A stretch of 64,000 bases of DNA from Diphasiastrum complanatum (GCA_029204225.1 CM055106.1:49486908-49550907), one strand, 5' to 3'; counted from the stretch's first letter, positions 23,719 to 36,354 are shown. The notes: generated by a model not told the origin, from the sequence alone. Program-made: numbers and translations.

Positions 23719-26700
23719 AAGCTTGACACTACAAAGATTTGAAGTTGCAACTATGATATTGTCAATTCCTTCACCTTCCACCAAACCTCTCATTGTGTTT
23801 CTCTACCATCATCAACCCATCTGTCCAATCTGTTTCTACCACCATTACATAACCTCCTTGAAGACTGATAATCCAAGGTTTGTGTGACCTACCAATTGAA
23901 GGTTCTCCACTTCTCGTTGAGACAAGAGTGTCAATGAGGCCAAGACTTCGATTGGAAGAAGAATCGAGGAAGCACCCTGAAGCAGAAGGAGAATACAAAG
24001 AGTGCCAAGACAATTCATGATTATTTGGCAGGACCTACAAGAAAATTGTCCGAGAAATCTAGAGAAAAAATTCAAAGGAAATTTTCAGAAGACAGTATGT
24101 TTAGATGATCGAGAGCTGCTATACGAACAAGCTTATACCAGTGATTAGGCCTTATCTGGGACCCATTCCGTTGGGCATAAGAACGAGGTTCATCACATTT
24201 GAAGCCATCGGAAAGGAGATAAGCTAAAAGAAGTCTCTTGACAAAAAGAAAGCTAAAAAGAACAAGCAAAAGACTCTCAATTATGCAGGGCTATCCTGAT
24301 AATCTTCTGCGACTTTGAAGTGTTGCCAAAAAGCGTGACGTTATCAACCAATAAGTTCTTGATTTTACGCAGGCAAATGCTGATCCATGCCTTTCCAAGA
24401 ATCAAGCGTCAAAGTTGAGGCATTGTAGTGGGACCTGCAACACTAGAGGGGGAGGATAATGTTAGCTGATGCCATGCCCCTGACGTGTCAATGCAGTGTC
24501 TCATCACCCGAAAAGGATTTCCAGTAGAGATGAAGTTGAGAGCCAAGTCTGAGAGCACGAGAATTATTAGTGCTAGGCTAAAATGTACAGTTGTGAGCCC
24601 CATGGTAATTCTCGAAAGATGGATAGCCATATGGGAGCTAGCAATTTAGACTATCTCAATTTGAGCTATGTTTTTAATAAAGAGGCTTCTTATTATCAAG
24701 TAAGAGGTCAAACTCAAACTATCATAGATTGGGATTCACTCAGTTGCAAGAGGTTGACTCCAAAATAAGATACAATTGAGTTCTATAGCTCGTGGGTATA
24801 GATAGAGGCCTCCTCCACGAGTTCCATAGCATGTGTTATGTACTGAAATGTTGTTGCTCCTTGAATTCAAGATTCTACTACTTGCATTTCCTTCCATGCT
24901 CCATCTTCATGCATATAGTTTGGGTAATGATGTATGAATGTGTTTGTTGCTGTTAATTATCTCTTATGGATTGGTTTGGGATCAGTATCAGGTAGATGTG
25001 CAGGGCTTGGAGGTTGATCCATCATTCTACTCAGTTCAGATGCTTCCTAGTTTCGGCTCCCTGAGGAGTTTTTGCTACAAGTGTTGAGTGGCAGTTGTAG
25101 CAAGAACTTTGTAGCATTCCCATTTGTGTTAGTACTAATCAAGTAGATGTTCAAGACTTGGAGATTGATCTACTATTCCACTAATTTTCGATGTTTTCCA
25201 AATTGGCTCCTTGAGGAGTTCTTCTTACAACCGTTGAGTGACAATTGTAAGAAGCACTTTGTATGTTCTGAGATTTTAGTTAAAGGTTGTTGTGTTGATG
25301 TTCTGTGATTTGAGTAGGAGTAGATTTAGTTTAGTTCCTTGATGTTTATGTAGATTAGATTAATAATAATCTATAGTCTGTAAACAATCAAGAATCAATC
25401 TGAAACATAACTGTAGAAAGTAGAAAATCGAGTCCTGATAGATCTCTATCCAAGATGAGCTACCACTGCCAATCGAGGGTTGAATCGGGTCGTAGGTGTG
25501 CCTTTGACAGGCAGGGTACAACACCATTATACTGCAAAACAAAACCCGTGACTGAGCTGGAGCTAAATCGATCTGTAGTCACCTGAATCCCTGGCCATGC
25601 TGAAGTTCTGTCAGGCAGAGAGGAAGTGCTACGTTGAGTAGGAGGTTCAGCGCTAGTATTGGCCCGTTGACAAGCAGGAACTGTGTCAAGCAGAACCAGA
25701 AAGCGTTGGTGCTACATGAGAAGTAGAACCTCTACAAACAATGGAAGATTCTGAGCTAACATAGACACAAATACTTGTGCTAACATGGAAGAAGTAGAAT
25801 CCGAGCACACATAGCTGGTGAATTAGTGAACAGAGACAAGAAGATACTTGCGCTAACTCTCAATGCTTTGCTCAACGGTGTGGGGGCTAAAATACAAGGC
25901 CTAAGGGGCATTTGAATAAAGCCCGAGAGAATTTAGGAAAGAATCACCTTGCATGGGCCTGTGCACATAATAATTTTGGTAATCAATTTTGTTTAAAAAA
26001 AATCAATCGGCGTTGGAAAAAAGTATTTTGTTGTGGCTGTAGAATTATTGTACTTTCTTTGTATTATGTTGTTCGTAAGCGGTGAAAATGTGAAAGAGGT
26101 GATTTCCTAGAAAAGGAAAATTATTAGAATTTAGCAAAAACTTGAAAATCGTAGAATAAAAGGCAAAGGCACAGAGAAGAATGCTCGGTTTGTGCTAGAA
26201 AGTTAGAACTTAGAAAAACAACAATAGGTAGCTTCAGTAAATGAGCAATGAGTTCCAAGAATGCTATGCAATGAAGTGCTAAGTATGTATCCATCAGGGC
26301 CCACATATTTTTATGGAGCTATGCTCTCTCTCTTAAGTTGGGGTTATGCTTCCAGAACAGTTAGGTGATGTACCTTATAGGTTTTTTTGCAGATTTAATC
26401 AAGGCTAGTGTGCTTCTACAAAATTCTGCCTGTTTTATATCCTTCTTATCCACTTTTTGTATCAAGCCTGGCCTTTTGCTTTTTAGGAGGTGGTGTATTT
26501 CTTCATCACAGTACCATTATTTCAGAATAATGTTGCTCATTTCTATACAATTTTCACCTCAATTTTGCCCATCATGGCTTGTAATAGAGATCTATTATCC
26601 GCTCCTTGTTGACAACGACACTCCCTAAGTCTGTGATGCTAGATTTTTGTCCATTTTTTCAATTTGGTGCAGAAGGCTAGTCCCTCTGTACATAATGTTA

Positions 26701-27589
26701 CCTCTGTGTTAGGGAATCTCAAAAACTCTCTGCATTCACTTCAGAGCATTCAATTTTTTTTTAAGCAAGACTAATATCCATTATTTGAATAAATCTTTGC
26801 AGAATAATAAAAGAGTTGCTATAAGTAACTATGGTAGTGTATGACTATATTTTTTGCTAATTATCAAAGTTGTGCAAGTTTTTCAAATCTCTGGAGTACA
26901 CCAAAGCATCACCCTCCACACAACAACATGGTCGTCCGCTTTTCCTTGCCACTCTTGCAAGGCCCCCCGACACCAGCAAACAAATCTACGATCCGTTCTC
27001 CTTTCTTTGTGAAGGTTTTTGCAAGATACCTACGACAAGGACATCTAGTCTTCATTGAGACACTTACCAACAAAACAACACATTCACAAAATTAGAGAAA
27101 AATGAATAGATACAGTTTAATGAATTACTTGTAGAATGTTGGTGACCTCTCATCACCCCCTCGAACAGCTTCTCCATCATTTCCTGTGAGCTCTCTGACA
27201 AAATTTCCAGAATTTACAAGTGTGGGAAAGATCCACAAGTATGATAGATCTAATTAAGCTTTATGATTAGCACAATAACCTGATTCTAGATTGATTAGCA
27301 AGATCTAGTATAGAAGTTATGGCTTAACCACAATCTTCTCCACCGTTGTTGTCAAGTAGCCAATTGGAATATAGTGGATTTGTCTACCTTGTGTCCTAAT
27401 TTTCTATTCAACTTGGGGGCATCCCCTTCGGCTTGGTGAAACACAAGCATGGGAAGTGCTTTGACCTATGCACACATGTTGGGCCAAGAAAAAACCATAC
27501 CACAAGAAAAAAAGAACATACAACAATAAAAAAAGACCATACTACAATAAACAAGACCACCAGAGTTTGATATTTACCAGTTCATAGGC
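23719..27589. other. No recognisable gene
   Basis: Both strands show only short, unfamiliar frames. The stretch holds one local duplication (24992-25266) and otherwise unremarkable AT-rich sequence. Confidence 0.5.
24992..25266 (+). repeat. Two degenerate direct copies of a 125-bp segment, 151 bp apart
   Basis: Copy 1 is 24992-25118 and copy 2 is 25143-25266. Shared landmarks include GTAGATGT, CTTGGAG.TTGATC, GGCTCC.TGAGGAGTT and GTTGAGTG.CA.TTGTA. The stretch GTTGAGTGACAATTGTAAGA in copy 2 matches GTTGAGTGGCAGTTGTAGCA in copy 1. Confidence 0.75.
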
Positions 27590-27591
27590 GC

Positions 27592-30500
27592 CATAATTCG
27601 CCACATAGCCCACTTGAGTGAGGATAGTCCAAATCGTCAAGAGCTTGAAGCGTGAAGCTATGGCTTGCAAATCAAAAGCCTGCTCTGGAGTTCATAGGCA
27701 CACCAAGCATCCACGGGAGAACACATGTATCTTTGCCAAAGAGAATGCCGCTGCACAGTGCTCATTGACCTAAAGATTCCACTGGGGAACTATAGTATTG
27801 TCTTTAACTCCTTGCACCAAGCATGAATTCAGAAAAGTTGCCCAGAAAAGAGAAACATGCTCACACGAGCCGCAAAAGATGTTCAAGGAGCATGCAGAGG
27901 CCGCTTTCTTCCTCCTAGCGATCTTGACGATATCATCCTGAATACAACAAATACCGATAGTGTATTCTCCTGTTGTTCCTAAATACACAACATAGTAATC
28001 AGAAAACCAAAAAAACCAGAATTGAAAATTGAAATCATAAATTCAATATGTTTGCAAAACAATGAATATATAATTTGAATATGTCGAATTACATATGGAC
28101 AAAAAAATATAGGAATGTGCAAACTTGCCCTCGACTAGAGGTATTGTTTCGTCAACATCTGCACATAATGGCCCATCATAGTCCTCAAGAGCAACAATGG
28201 CCTCATCCACAAACACATCGCGTGCAGAAGTCTGAGCTTCGACCCCTTCTCCAAACACTTCATCCAACCTTTTCTTGGAGCATCTCTCTCTAATTGGTTC
28301 TCCCTCCACGCGTAGCTTTTTTGAGGTAGATCCTTTTTCTAGCTGTACTGTACTATGCTCACCTCCTCTGCGGGTGCCCTCTTTGCTTTCCGTAGTTGTT
28401 CTCTCTCATAAAATTGTTTCTCAACGGGTGGATATGTACCTACTGGGTACTCTAGATACCATGGCAAACGTCTCTTTTCCCAATCAGACAAGCCAATGTC
28501 AACCCACCTCTCAAGAAACATGCAATCCACTCTGTCTAGATTGAGCCAACCTGCGCACTGAGTGGGTATGCTAGATATTTGTCCAGCTTTTTGCATTGAC
28601 AATAACCACCTAAAAAAAACAAAAAGTAGAAACCATAAATCAATTGTTGATAGCAACAGAAAATTGCTACAAGCATAATCACGACGAGAACTATTACATG
28701 TACAACACTCTTATGGAAGACATGCCAATTTCTTCTTGGTCCTCGTATGCACTGGCATTCTTCATCTTCTTTTGAAGCTCCACAAAACTGTGCACAAAAT
28801 GGCATGCACGAGCATCTGAAAAAAATGCCAAAAATGTATTTGGTAGACCCTCGTCCATGGAAGAGCTCATAAAGACAATCATTAATTTTCTTTCATCGAA
28901 CATGTAGTACCAGCATGTTTATTTAGCCATGAAACGTCTAAAGCCCTGATTGTCATTTGGAATGGCATATAGTTTCCTCTCGTTCGGTGTGGATGCAAGA
29001 ATGCATAAGATTTCACCTTTCCTAAAATCCATAGGATTACATTCACGATTACAACCTACCAATGAAGGTGCTGAACTTGAGAATGTACTGAAAGCAATGT
29101 AAAAAAGAAGTCTATAGACCTTGTGGCATCCACAGCAGATGCTGCTATCATCTGCAGCTTATCCACTGTTATGACATTTCCCTTTGCCTTCTCGATATTG
29201 TATATGACACTAAAAAAGGATTTTCCGTTGGCTGAGTTTGCAATAGAGGCTAATCTATAGCCCTTATTGAGCAAAGTCACCTCAACGTCCTGTATAAAAA
29301 AAACGGAATAAGGTTTCTTGACATGCACCACACAGGCAAGATGGAAATAGAACAAAATTAGGTCACAAAAACCTTCACGGCTTGATCTTCTGCAACTGCA
29401 CATTCTGCTGGACTGAGTCTGTCCCTTCAATTCTAGATTTTCTTTCTTCTATCGTTCTTTGGAACTCATCCTGTGATTTTAAACAAAGTTACAATTCACA
29501 TACACCTGAAGCAATATTGTACGATTTCACGTTCAACTATGAGTAATGTCAAAATCATCAATCTTATCATCCAAACAAGTTGCGACAAGACTATCATTGG
29601 CACATTGTACCACACGTGTTAGCTTTTCTACCTCGGTCTCATCTCATCTCAATCTCTATCCATGACCGAATCTCTTGAGAGACACTTCTTAGTAGTGTCT
29701 CTTTGTCGACAACCCCAAAATTTTGGAGCATGAATATATCGTGTGAAACAGTATGCGGCACGTGGGTACGAGTCAGCCTACAAAACAGTTCTTCAGAATA
29801 TGGAGATGGAGACACCGCATAGTGCACTGCAAGCAAATAGTTCAAGGATGCCATAGCAAATAAAAAACGAATACCTATTGATGTTGTGCAATGCAAGAAG
29901 TACTTCCCCTTCGTGTTGTGGAGACATATCAATGAATGTGCAAACAACTCGGATATGTATGTCCCTTACATTCCGAAATTCTGCAAATGATACGCTATAG
30001 TCAACAAGCAAACAATTAGTATTTAGTAAAACTAGGGTGTTTTCAAAACTATAAAATTTCAAGCATACCTGGTTCCTTTATGACCTTCATCCAAGCGCAA
30101 ACGCGATGGTTTCCACCCCATACAATATATTTCTTCTTTGATAGAAACTTCCACTCAGGCAAATCTTCTAGCTCTCTCTCGAATTTTGCATCCACCTCAC
30201 ACCAAATGGGCCCCCACTCTTGGAGGTCCATATCAGACACCTGCATCTCCGAACTATCAAATTTTTTGCAGGATATCAACAATGACTCTTGTTCTCTTAT
30301 GTATGCATCTTGTCTAAACACGCTACCAAGGGTGGACATGTTCTCTCTTATCATCCTCACACTCTCATGAGGAACCAGCCTGCACAGGGGAATCAACGAT
30401 GGCTGCGTATGTCTATTCACACGTAGGTTATTGATCACTCTTTCGAGGATCTTCGTCTCCACCACTGAACCCAAGAGTGTTTCCTTCTCCTTTCTTTTAA

Positions 30501-30966
30501 CTTTTGAATCGCTCTTCTTTTTTGTTGTGGCTAATTGGACATTAATGGCTAGCTGGGTCGCGGTGTCTGCTATCTCTTCCTCTATATTTTGTGGTGCCGA
30601 AACAAATGCCACCCTTGAAGCAAATTATGCTCTTCCCTCTGCCAGATTCATGGCAAATGTTGTTGGTTTTTGAAAAATAGCACCGAAAAAAGTGTGTACA
30701 TTAAGCAATTTCATTGAAAATGCTTAAATACTTAACTAGGTATGTGGATCGAGTAGTCGTGCTACCTGAACGTCAACATCACTCTCGGGCTGCGTTTTGG
30801 ATGTTCCAAGGCATGTGCACTTTCTACCTCCTTTTCCATTTGTCGTGAGTTCACTACAACTAAAGTGTCGAGAGATGATACGCAAGGGGTTTGACAATTT
30901 GACCTCAACGAATATCTCGAACTGCCCTTCTGATATAAAGGCCAAATTAAAAAAAATTAGATTCAA
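27592..30966 (-). pseudogene. Multi-exon gene with a ParB-like GGNHR domain, apparently damaged
   Basis: Several exons with clean splice sites read on the minus strand. Exon at 30966-30766 (VKLSNPLRIISRHFSCSE) has donor CAG|GTAGCA. The next, from about 30612 to 30069, contains IPLCRLVPHESVRMIRE and YIVWGGNHRVCAWMKVIKE, the spacing and GxHR signature of ParB/sulfiredoxin-fold domains, with donor CCAG|GTATGC. Exon 29980-29875 (FRNVRDIHIRVVCTFIDMS) joins in phase, and the next starts RLTRTHVPH near 29780. Later pieces read VEVTLLNKGYRLASIANSAN (about 29290), MDFRKGEILCILASTPNERK (about 29030), YMFDERKLMIVFMSSS (about 28905), WLNLDRVDCMFLERWVDIGL (about 28545) and CSKKRLDEVFGEGVEAQT (about 28280). 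A stop after FMAK near 28928 and shifts near 29640 and 28360 suggest a pseudogene. Its function is unknown. Introns rule out bacterial contamination. Confidence 0.5.
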
Positions 30967-30984
30967 TATGTATGGTTTAGAGTA

Positions 30985-32465
30985 TTGAAAATTTTGGGCT
31001 TAGGGTATAAAAAATTTTGGACATCGAAAAATTCTAGTCATCGAAAATTCCGGATTCTAGATATTGAAATTCTGGGCTTAGGGTATCAAAAATTTCTGGG
31101 TATCGAAAATTCCAAATACTGGGTATCGAAAATTCTGGACTCAGGGTATCAAAATTTTTTCGAGATGATCCCGTATTGAAAACTTATGATTTTGGGTATC
31201 AAAAAATTTAGATCTAGGTATCAAAAATTATGGGCATCGAAAAATTCTGGTTATCCAAAATTCCAAATTCTGGATATCGAATATTATGGGCTTAGGGTAT
31301 CCAACATTGTTGGGTATAAAAAATTCCGAGTCGATCCCGTATTGAAAACTTCTGATTTTTTGAATCAAAAAATTTCGAACTCTAGATATTGAAATTTTTT
31401 TGAAAATTTATGAGAATCATAAAAGTTTCAAAAAAAATCTGGGTTCGAAATATCGAAAATTTCGGGCTTAGCATATCAAAGATTCTGGGTATTAAAAAAT
31501 TCTTTTTATCAAAAATTCCAAATTCTGGATATCGAAAATTCTGGGCTTAGGGTTTCTAAAATTTCTAGTTATCAAAAATTTCAGATTCTGGATATTGAAA
31601 ATTCTAGGCTTAAGGGATCGAAAATTTCTGGGTATCGAAAATTTCGAATATTGGGTATCAAAAATTCTAGGCTTAAGGTATCAAAATTTTTTCGAGACGA
31701 TCCTATATTGAAAACTTCTAATTTTTGGTATCGAAAAAAAATCTGGGCATAAATTTTTTTTGGTTATCGACAATTCCAAATTCTGGATATCGAAAATTTT
31801 GGGCTTACGGTATCCAACATTGCTGGGTATTGAAAATTTCGAGAAATTTTTCGAGTCGATCATGTATTGAAAACTTCTGATTTTTTGTATAAAAAAATTT
31901 CAAACTCTGGATATTGAATTTTTTTTGAAAATTTATAGGAATCGTAAAAGTTCCAAAAAAAATATGGGTTCGGGGTATCGGAAATTTTGAACTTAGCGTA
32001 TCAAAAATTCTGAGTATAAAAAAATTCTTGTTATTGAAAATTTTGAATTCTGGATATAGAAAATTCTAGACTTAGGGTTTCAAAACTTTCTGGTTATCAA
32101 AAATTTCAGATTCTAGATATCGAAAATTCTAGGCTTAGGGGATCAAAAATTTCTGGGTATCGAAAATCTCAAATACTGGGTATCGAAAATTCTGGGTTTA
32201 GGGTATCGAAATTTTTTCGAGACGATCCCATATTGAAAACTTTTGATTTTTGGTATCAAAAATTTCTGGTTATTTTTCGAATTCTGGATATCGAAAATTC
32301 TAGGTAAGCTTAGGGTATCCAACATTGTTGGGTATCGAAAATTTTGAGAAATTCTCCGAGTTGATCCCGTATTGAAAACTTCTGATTTTTGGTATTGAAA
32401 AATGCCGAAATCTGGATATCGAAAGTTTTTCAATATTTTTTGGGAATCGTAAAATTTCCAAACCG
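30985..32465. repeat. Hierarchical minisatellite: units around GGTATCGAAAATTCTGGG in a higher-order repeat of about 530 bp
   Basis: Short degenerate units of roughly 20-30 bp (TATCGAAAATTCTGGG with TTAGGG-containing spacers) fill the stretch. A longer period is visible: a TTTTTCGAGAYGATCC landmark occurs at about 31155, 31687 and 32213, and a second, GAGTYGATC.YGTATTGAAAA, at about 31331, 31854 and 32359. That gives three copies of a block of about 505-532 bp. It lies between the divergent ParB-like and zinc-finger frames. Confidence 0.85.
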
Positions 32466-32744
32466 CCGTTGGATTTTCTATAGTAGCCGTGATGCATTAA
32501 ATTGGCTATAATTTACTAAGGGACGTGTGTCTGCATGCCGAGTGAGTCTTTCCAACACTGTTCTATTTTTTCTCATTACGTGATTCACCTCCATTCTTGC
32601 AACTCACTTCTCATAATTCTCATCCTTTCAACTCTCTATTTGCATATGCCTGCAAGACATTTTTTTTTATCTATGGTGACTAGCTCAAATTATCTCTCTA
32701 AATTTGTCATTGCAGTTATAGGAACCATCAGTGAGGAGGCAAGC

Positions 32745-34378
32745 ATGGAAGCAAGACTGACTTTTGAAGGAATGACAACCGATCCAGTCATAGTACCTCT
32801 TGTAAATGGGAGAGGAGCAGTGACCCACAAGTCATTGGTGTTAATAGCCCCGAACACTCATAAATTGCACTTTGTGTTAGCCATTGTGCTCACAGAATTT
32901 GGCGATGAACTTCAACTGCCAGTAGACATGCTAAATGATTTGGATGGTGAGATTATATATCTTTTGGATTCCAGCATTTCCTCAGATTACATCATTGAGT
33001 TGGTATACAAGCAACAAGCAGAAACTGTGGATAAAGAAAAAAGGTATATATTGAAATCTATTGTCATATCGAGTAGTAGTTCTTCAAGCGAGAGGACTTC
33101 ATTTCTTTCCAAAGAAACAAAGAAAAACAGTCCATCATATTCTAATGATATGGAAGGCTTTGTCAATACTGGAAGAAGTGTCATTCCACTAATCTTGGAG
33201 AAACCAGGTCCAAGCATTTTGAAAAGGCTGCTAGTTAATGCAACCTCTGGTTATACGGTTGATGAGCTTCCACGAGAGTACAATGAAAACGTTGTCTTTG
33301 AGCTCCCGCCAACTTTTGGTACAAAAATGACAATGATGGATGAGATGGAGCATAAATATGATGGTCACATATGGGCCAAACTAGTAACTACCAATGTATC
33401 TTTTGAGGGCAATATTAGACTGTCATATTGTGGTGGAGTTTTTGAGTGCATGAATATTGCTGGCCCAAGATATGTCAACAATGGAATCAAGAACAAAACA
33501 TGTTTCAAAGGTACACTGTTGAGGAGGTGTGACTTCGGGCTAACCACACAGGGTGAAGGATCATTACTGTGTTTTTTTTGCCGAAGACCTTTTGTTTGCA
33601 TTGGTGCATGTTCATGTCCGACATACTATGTAATGCCAACAGACACAAATGTCACGAGACTAATGTTGCATGTAGGAACCACAACCATGATGTCCAACCC
33701 GGCTCATCCAAACGAGATGTTGATAAAGTGAAAAGAATGGTAGACAGAATTCTTGCCACTGATCACAACAATAGTCGAGTCAAGTATCTTGGGTTGATTC
33801 CTAAAGAGGGTCCTTGTGAACGTCCTATTGGTTGTTCAATGAGAGTTATCACAACGCCTTCCTTCTATGGTATTAGAAAGCATATTAAAGGAAGCACTCC
33901 ACAATTTATGTGGTTTTGTGCCAATGATTGCACACACACATGGAAAACAAACAAATGGATTACTCAAATGCCTCATAAACTTCCCAGCATTTGGCCAGTC
34001 GCCAAAGGCACTAATTTAACTCGACATGAAGCTGACACCCTGACACGTGGAGGTTATGTCTTACAAACACAGGTTGTGGATGGGGGTGAGCCACCAATTT
34101 CTCATGAAAAAAGTGCTGGTGCATCAAACTCTCATGAACAACATTGCACACAAGGACAACACCCACCAGGACATGGCACATCTTTCCCAAACACAGGAGA
34201 CACTCTGCCACCCAGAAGACGATTTAAAACCAGAACGACAATCTCACTACAACGCATTGATCGGTGTCTTACTATGTTGGCCAGTGTGAAGGCTATTAAG
34301 TGTGTCAAAGAAGGACACCATGAAATCTTCACCATTACAACATTTTGTTTAGGCACTTTCTGTCGATGTTTAAAATAG
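32745..34378 (+). pseudogene. FLYWCH/GCM1-like zinc-finger protein, split by one frameshift
   Basis: Two overlapping frames make one protein. The first is open from 32535 to 33731; I take Met 32745, just after a possible acceptor at 32713. It carries an N-terminal domain (IAPNTHKLHFVLAIVLTEFG), a Ser-rich linker and a Cys-rich block. The Cys block CFFCRRPFVCIGACSCPTYY near 33568-33630 is followed by the expected HxH (HNHD at 33680-33691), which lies in the second frame (33569-34378). The C...C...HxH layout with a YYV..D..VTR..LH core resembles FLYWCH or WRKY-GCM1 fingers seen in Mutator-like transposases and related plant proteins. The break falls in GTAGGAACCAC around 33672-33682 and looks like one missing base. 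The C-terminal part is basic and His-rich. No DDE transposase domain is seen. Confidence 0.5.
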
Positions 34379-34401
34379 TAGAGATATGCGACACACATCT
34401 C

Positions 34402-34404
<3 letters not shown>

Positions 34405-34490
<86 letters not shown>
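34405..34490. repeat. (TC)n microsatellite, 86 bp
   Basis: A perfect tract immediately after the zinc-finger frame. Confidence 0.95.
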
Positions 34491-34492
<2 letters not shown>

Positions 34493-34629
34493 GCGAATTT
34501 TTAAACACGTCTCAAATTTTCTTTACTCTCAAAAACTCCGAGCCTCGAATTGTTCGAGTCCTTCGGAAATTTTCAACTTTGAGTCGTTCTTAAAAATTCG
34601 CATCGTAGAAAAAGAGAAGATTTTTCAAG

Positions 34630-34725
34630 TTTTTTGAGTCCTTCGAAAAAAATTCTCAAAAAATTCTCTCTTGAGACTCGAGTCCAAGAGAGAATTTTTT
34701 GTGGAAGAGAGAATTTTTGCCATTC

Positions 34726-34773
<48 letters not shown>

Positions 34774-34899
34774 TCGCGAAAGAGAAAACATTTTCGCAAA
34801 ATTTTTGAGAGAGAATTTTTTGCGAAATTTTTGAGAGGAGAGAAATTTTTTCGCGAAATTTTTGAGATTCAGGGATTTTTTCGCGAAATTTTCGAGAGA

Positions 34900-34993
<94 letters not shown>

Positions 34994-35107
34994 CTTCGCA
35001 AAAGTTTCAAGAGAGATTTTTTTCATGAAATTTTTGAGAGAATTTTTTGCAAAATTTTCGAGAGAGAATTTTTCGCTAAATTTTCGAGAAGGAGAATTTT
35101 ATCGTGA

Positions 35108-35161
<54 letters not shown>

Positions 35162-35395
35162 CGTGAAATTTTTGAATGGAATTTTTTTCGGGAAAATTTT
35201 GAGAGAGATTTTTTTTCGCGAAATTTTTGAGTTTCGCGAAATTTTCGACAGAGATTTTCGCAAATTTTTGAGTGAGAATTTAATCGCGAAATTTTTGAGA
35301 GATTTTTTTGCAAAATTTTTGAGAGAGAATTTTTCGCAAGATTTTCGAGAGAGATAATTTATCGCGAAATTTTCGAAATAGAGAATTTTATCGCG

Positions 35396-35485
<90 letters not shown>

Positions 35486-35870
35486 GCGAAATTTTTGAGA
35501 GAGAATTTTTCGGGAAGCCTTCAGGGAAAATTTTCGAGATATTTTCGCGATGGCTTCGCCAAATTGTCCTGAAGGCTTTGCGAAAATTTTGCAAAAATCC
35601 CAAAATCCTTCGCAAAATTTGAGGGTCAGTGTCGCATTTTTTTTTAGGGTCAGTGTCGCATTTTTTTGAGGGACAATTTTGCAAAGCCTTCGCATCAATT
35701 TTGAGATCCGATCTTCGGGATTTTCGCGTAAGTTTTCGTGGGATTTTTGCAAAGCATCGCTGATTTTCGCAAAGGCTTCGCGAAAATCTCATGAAGCCTT
35801 CGTGAAGGCATCGAGATTTTCGCGAAATTTTTGGGAAGCCTTCCAGGATTTTCGCGAAATCTCACATCCA
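34630..35870. repeat. Array of GA tracts and TTTTTCGCGAAATTTTTGAG units
   Basis: Degenerate units of about 25-30 bp built on the palindrome TTTCGCGAAA alternate with long (GA)n runs at 34729-34768, 34905-34990, 35113-35157 and 35401-35478. Beyond 35500 the units change to GCGAAAATTTT with GAAGCCTTC spacers. Long Arg-Glu or Ser-Leu frames here are artefacts. Confidence 0.85.
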
Positions 35871-35888
35871 AATATATACATACATATG

Positions 35889-36056
35889 TATCTTCCAAAT
35901 CATCGGCCGTCACCTAGATCGGCCTCCGTCAACGACGGGCACTTACAACTAGAAGAAGGCAATCCAACCTTCTCCCTCATTCAGCCATCTTCCAAATCAT
36001 CGACCGTCACTAGATCGGCCGCCATTGCCCGTCAACAACGGGCACTCACAACTAGT
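35889..36056 (+). repeat. Duplicated segment of about 65 bp (ATCTTCCAAATCATCG...ACAACTAG)
   Basis: Copies at about 35889-35950 and 35988-36056 share GGCCGTCAC/GACCGTCAC, TAGATCGGCC and CAACGACGGGCACT or a close match. A third partial relative is at 36781-36815. Confidence 0.75.
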
Positions 36057-36258
36057 TTATATATATAAAACTATTTGTGTGTCACATTTGTGCCTATGTA
36101 TGGGGTATGAGGATGCATACTCCTACCCATGTACTTTTTCAAAAAAACTAACTAAAAGTTTTAGATGCATGCATGGGGAGGAGTCCTGCCCCATGCCTAT
36201 ACATTACTCATTCAGCAAGAACTCCCTCTCTCAAGATTCTCCTCCTCTCCCTTTCTCA

Positions 36259-36354
36259 CGATCCTCCTCCATGTCTACGGGATAGCCTTCACGATCAATT
36301 CCTATTCGATCCTCCTCCATGTCTACGGAATAGCCTTCACGATCAATTCCTATT
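36259..36354 (+). repeat. Tandem duplication, 48-bp unit
   Basis: 36259-36306 and 36307-36354 differ by one base (CTACGGGATAG against CTACGGAATAG). Confidence 0.9.

Noticed and set aside
27592..30966. Bacterial contamination because of the ParB-like motif
   Set aside because: Multiple canonical GT/AG introns with phase-matched exons show it is eukaryotic.
34573..35752. Long Arg-Glu or Ser-Leu frames on both strands
   Set aside because: They arise from (GA)n tracts and the TTTCGCGAAA array and have no non-repetitive domain.
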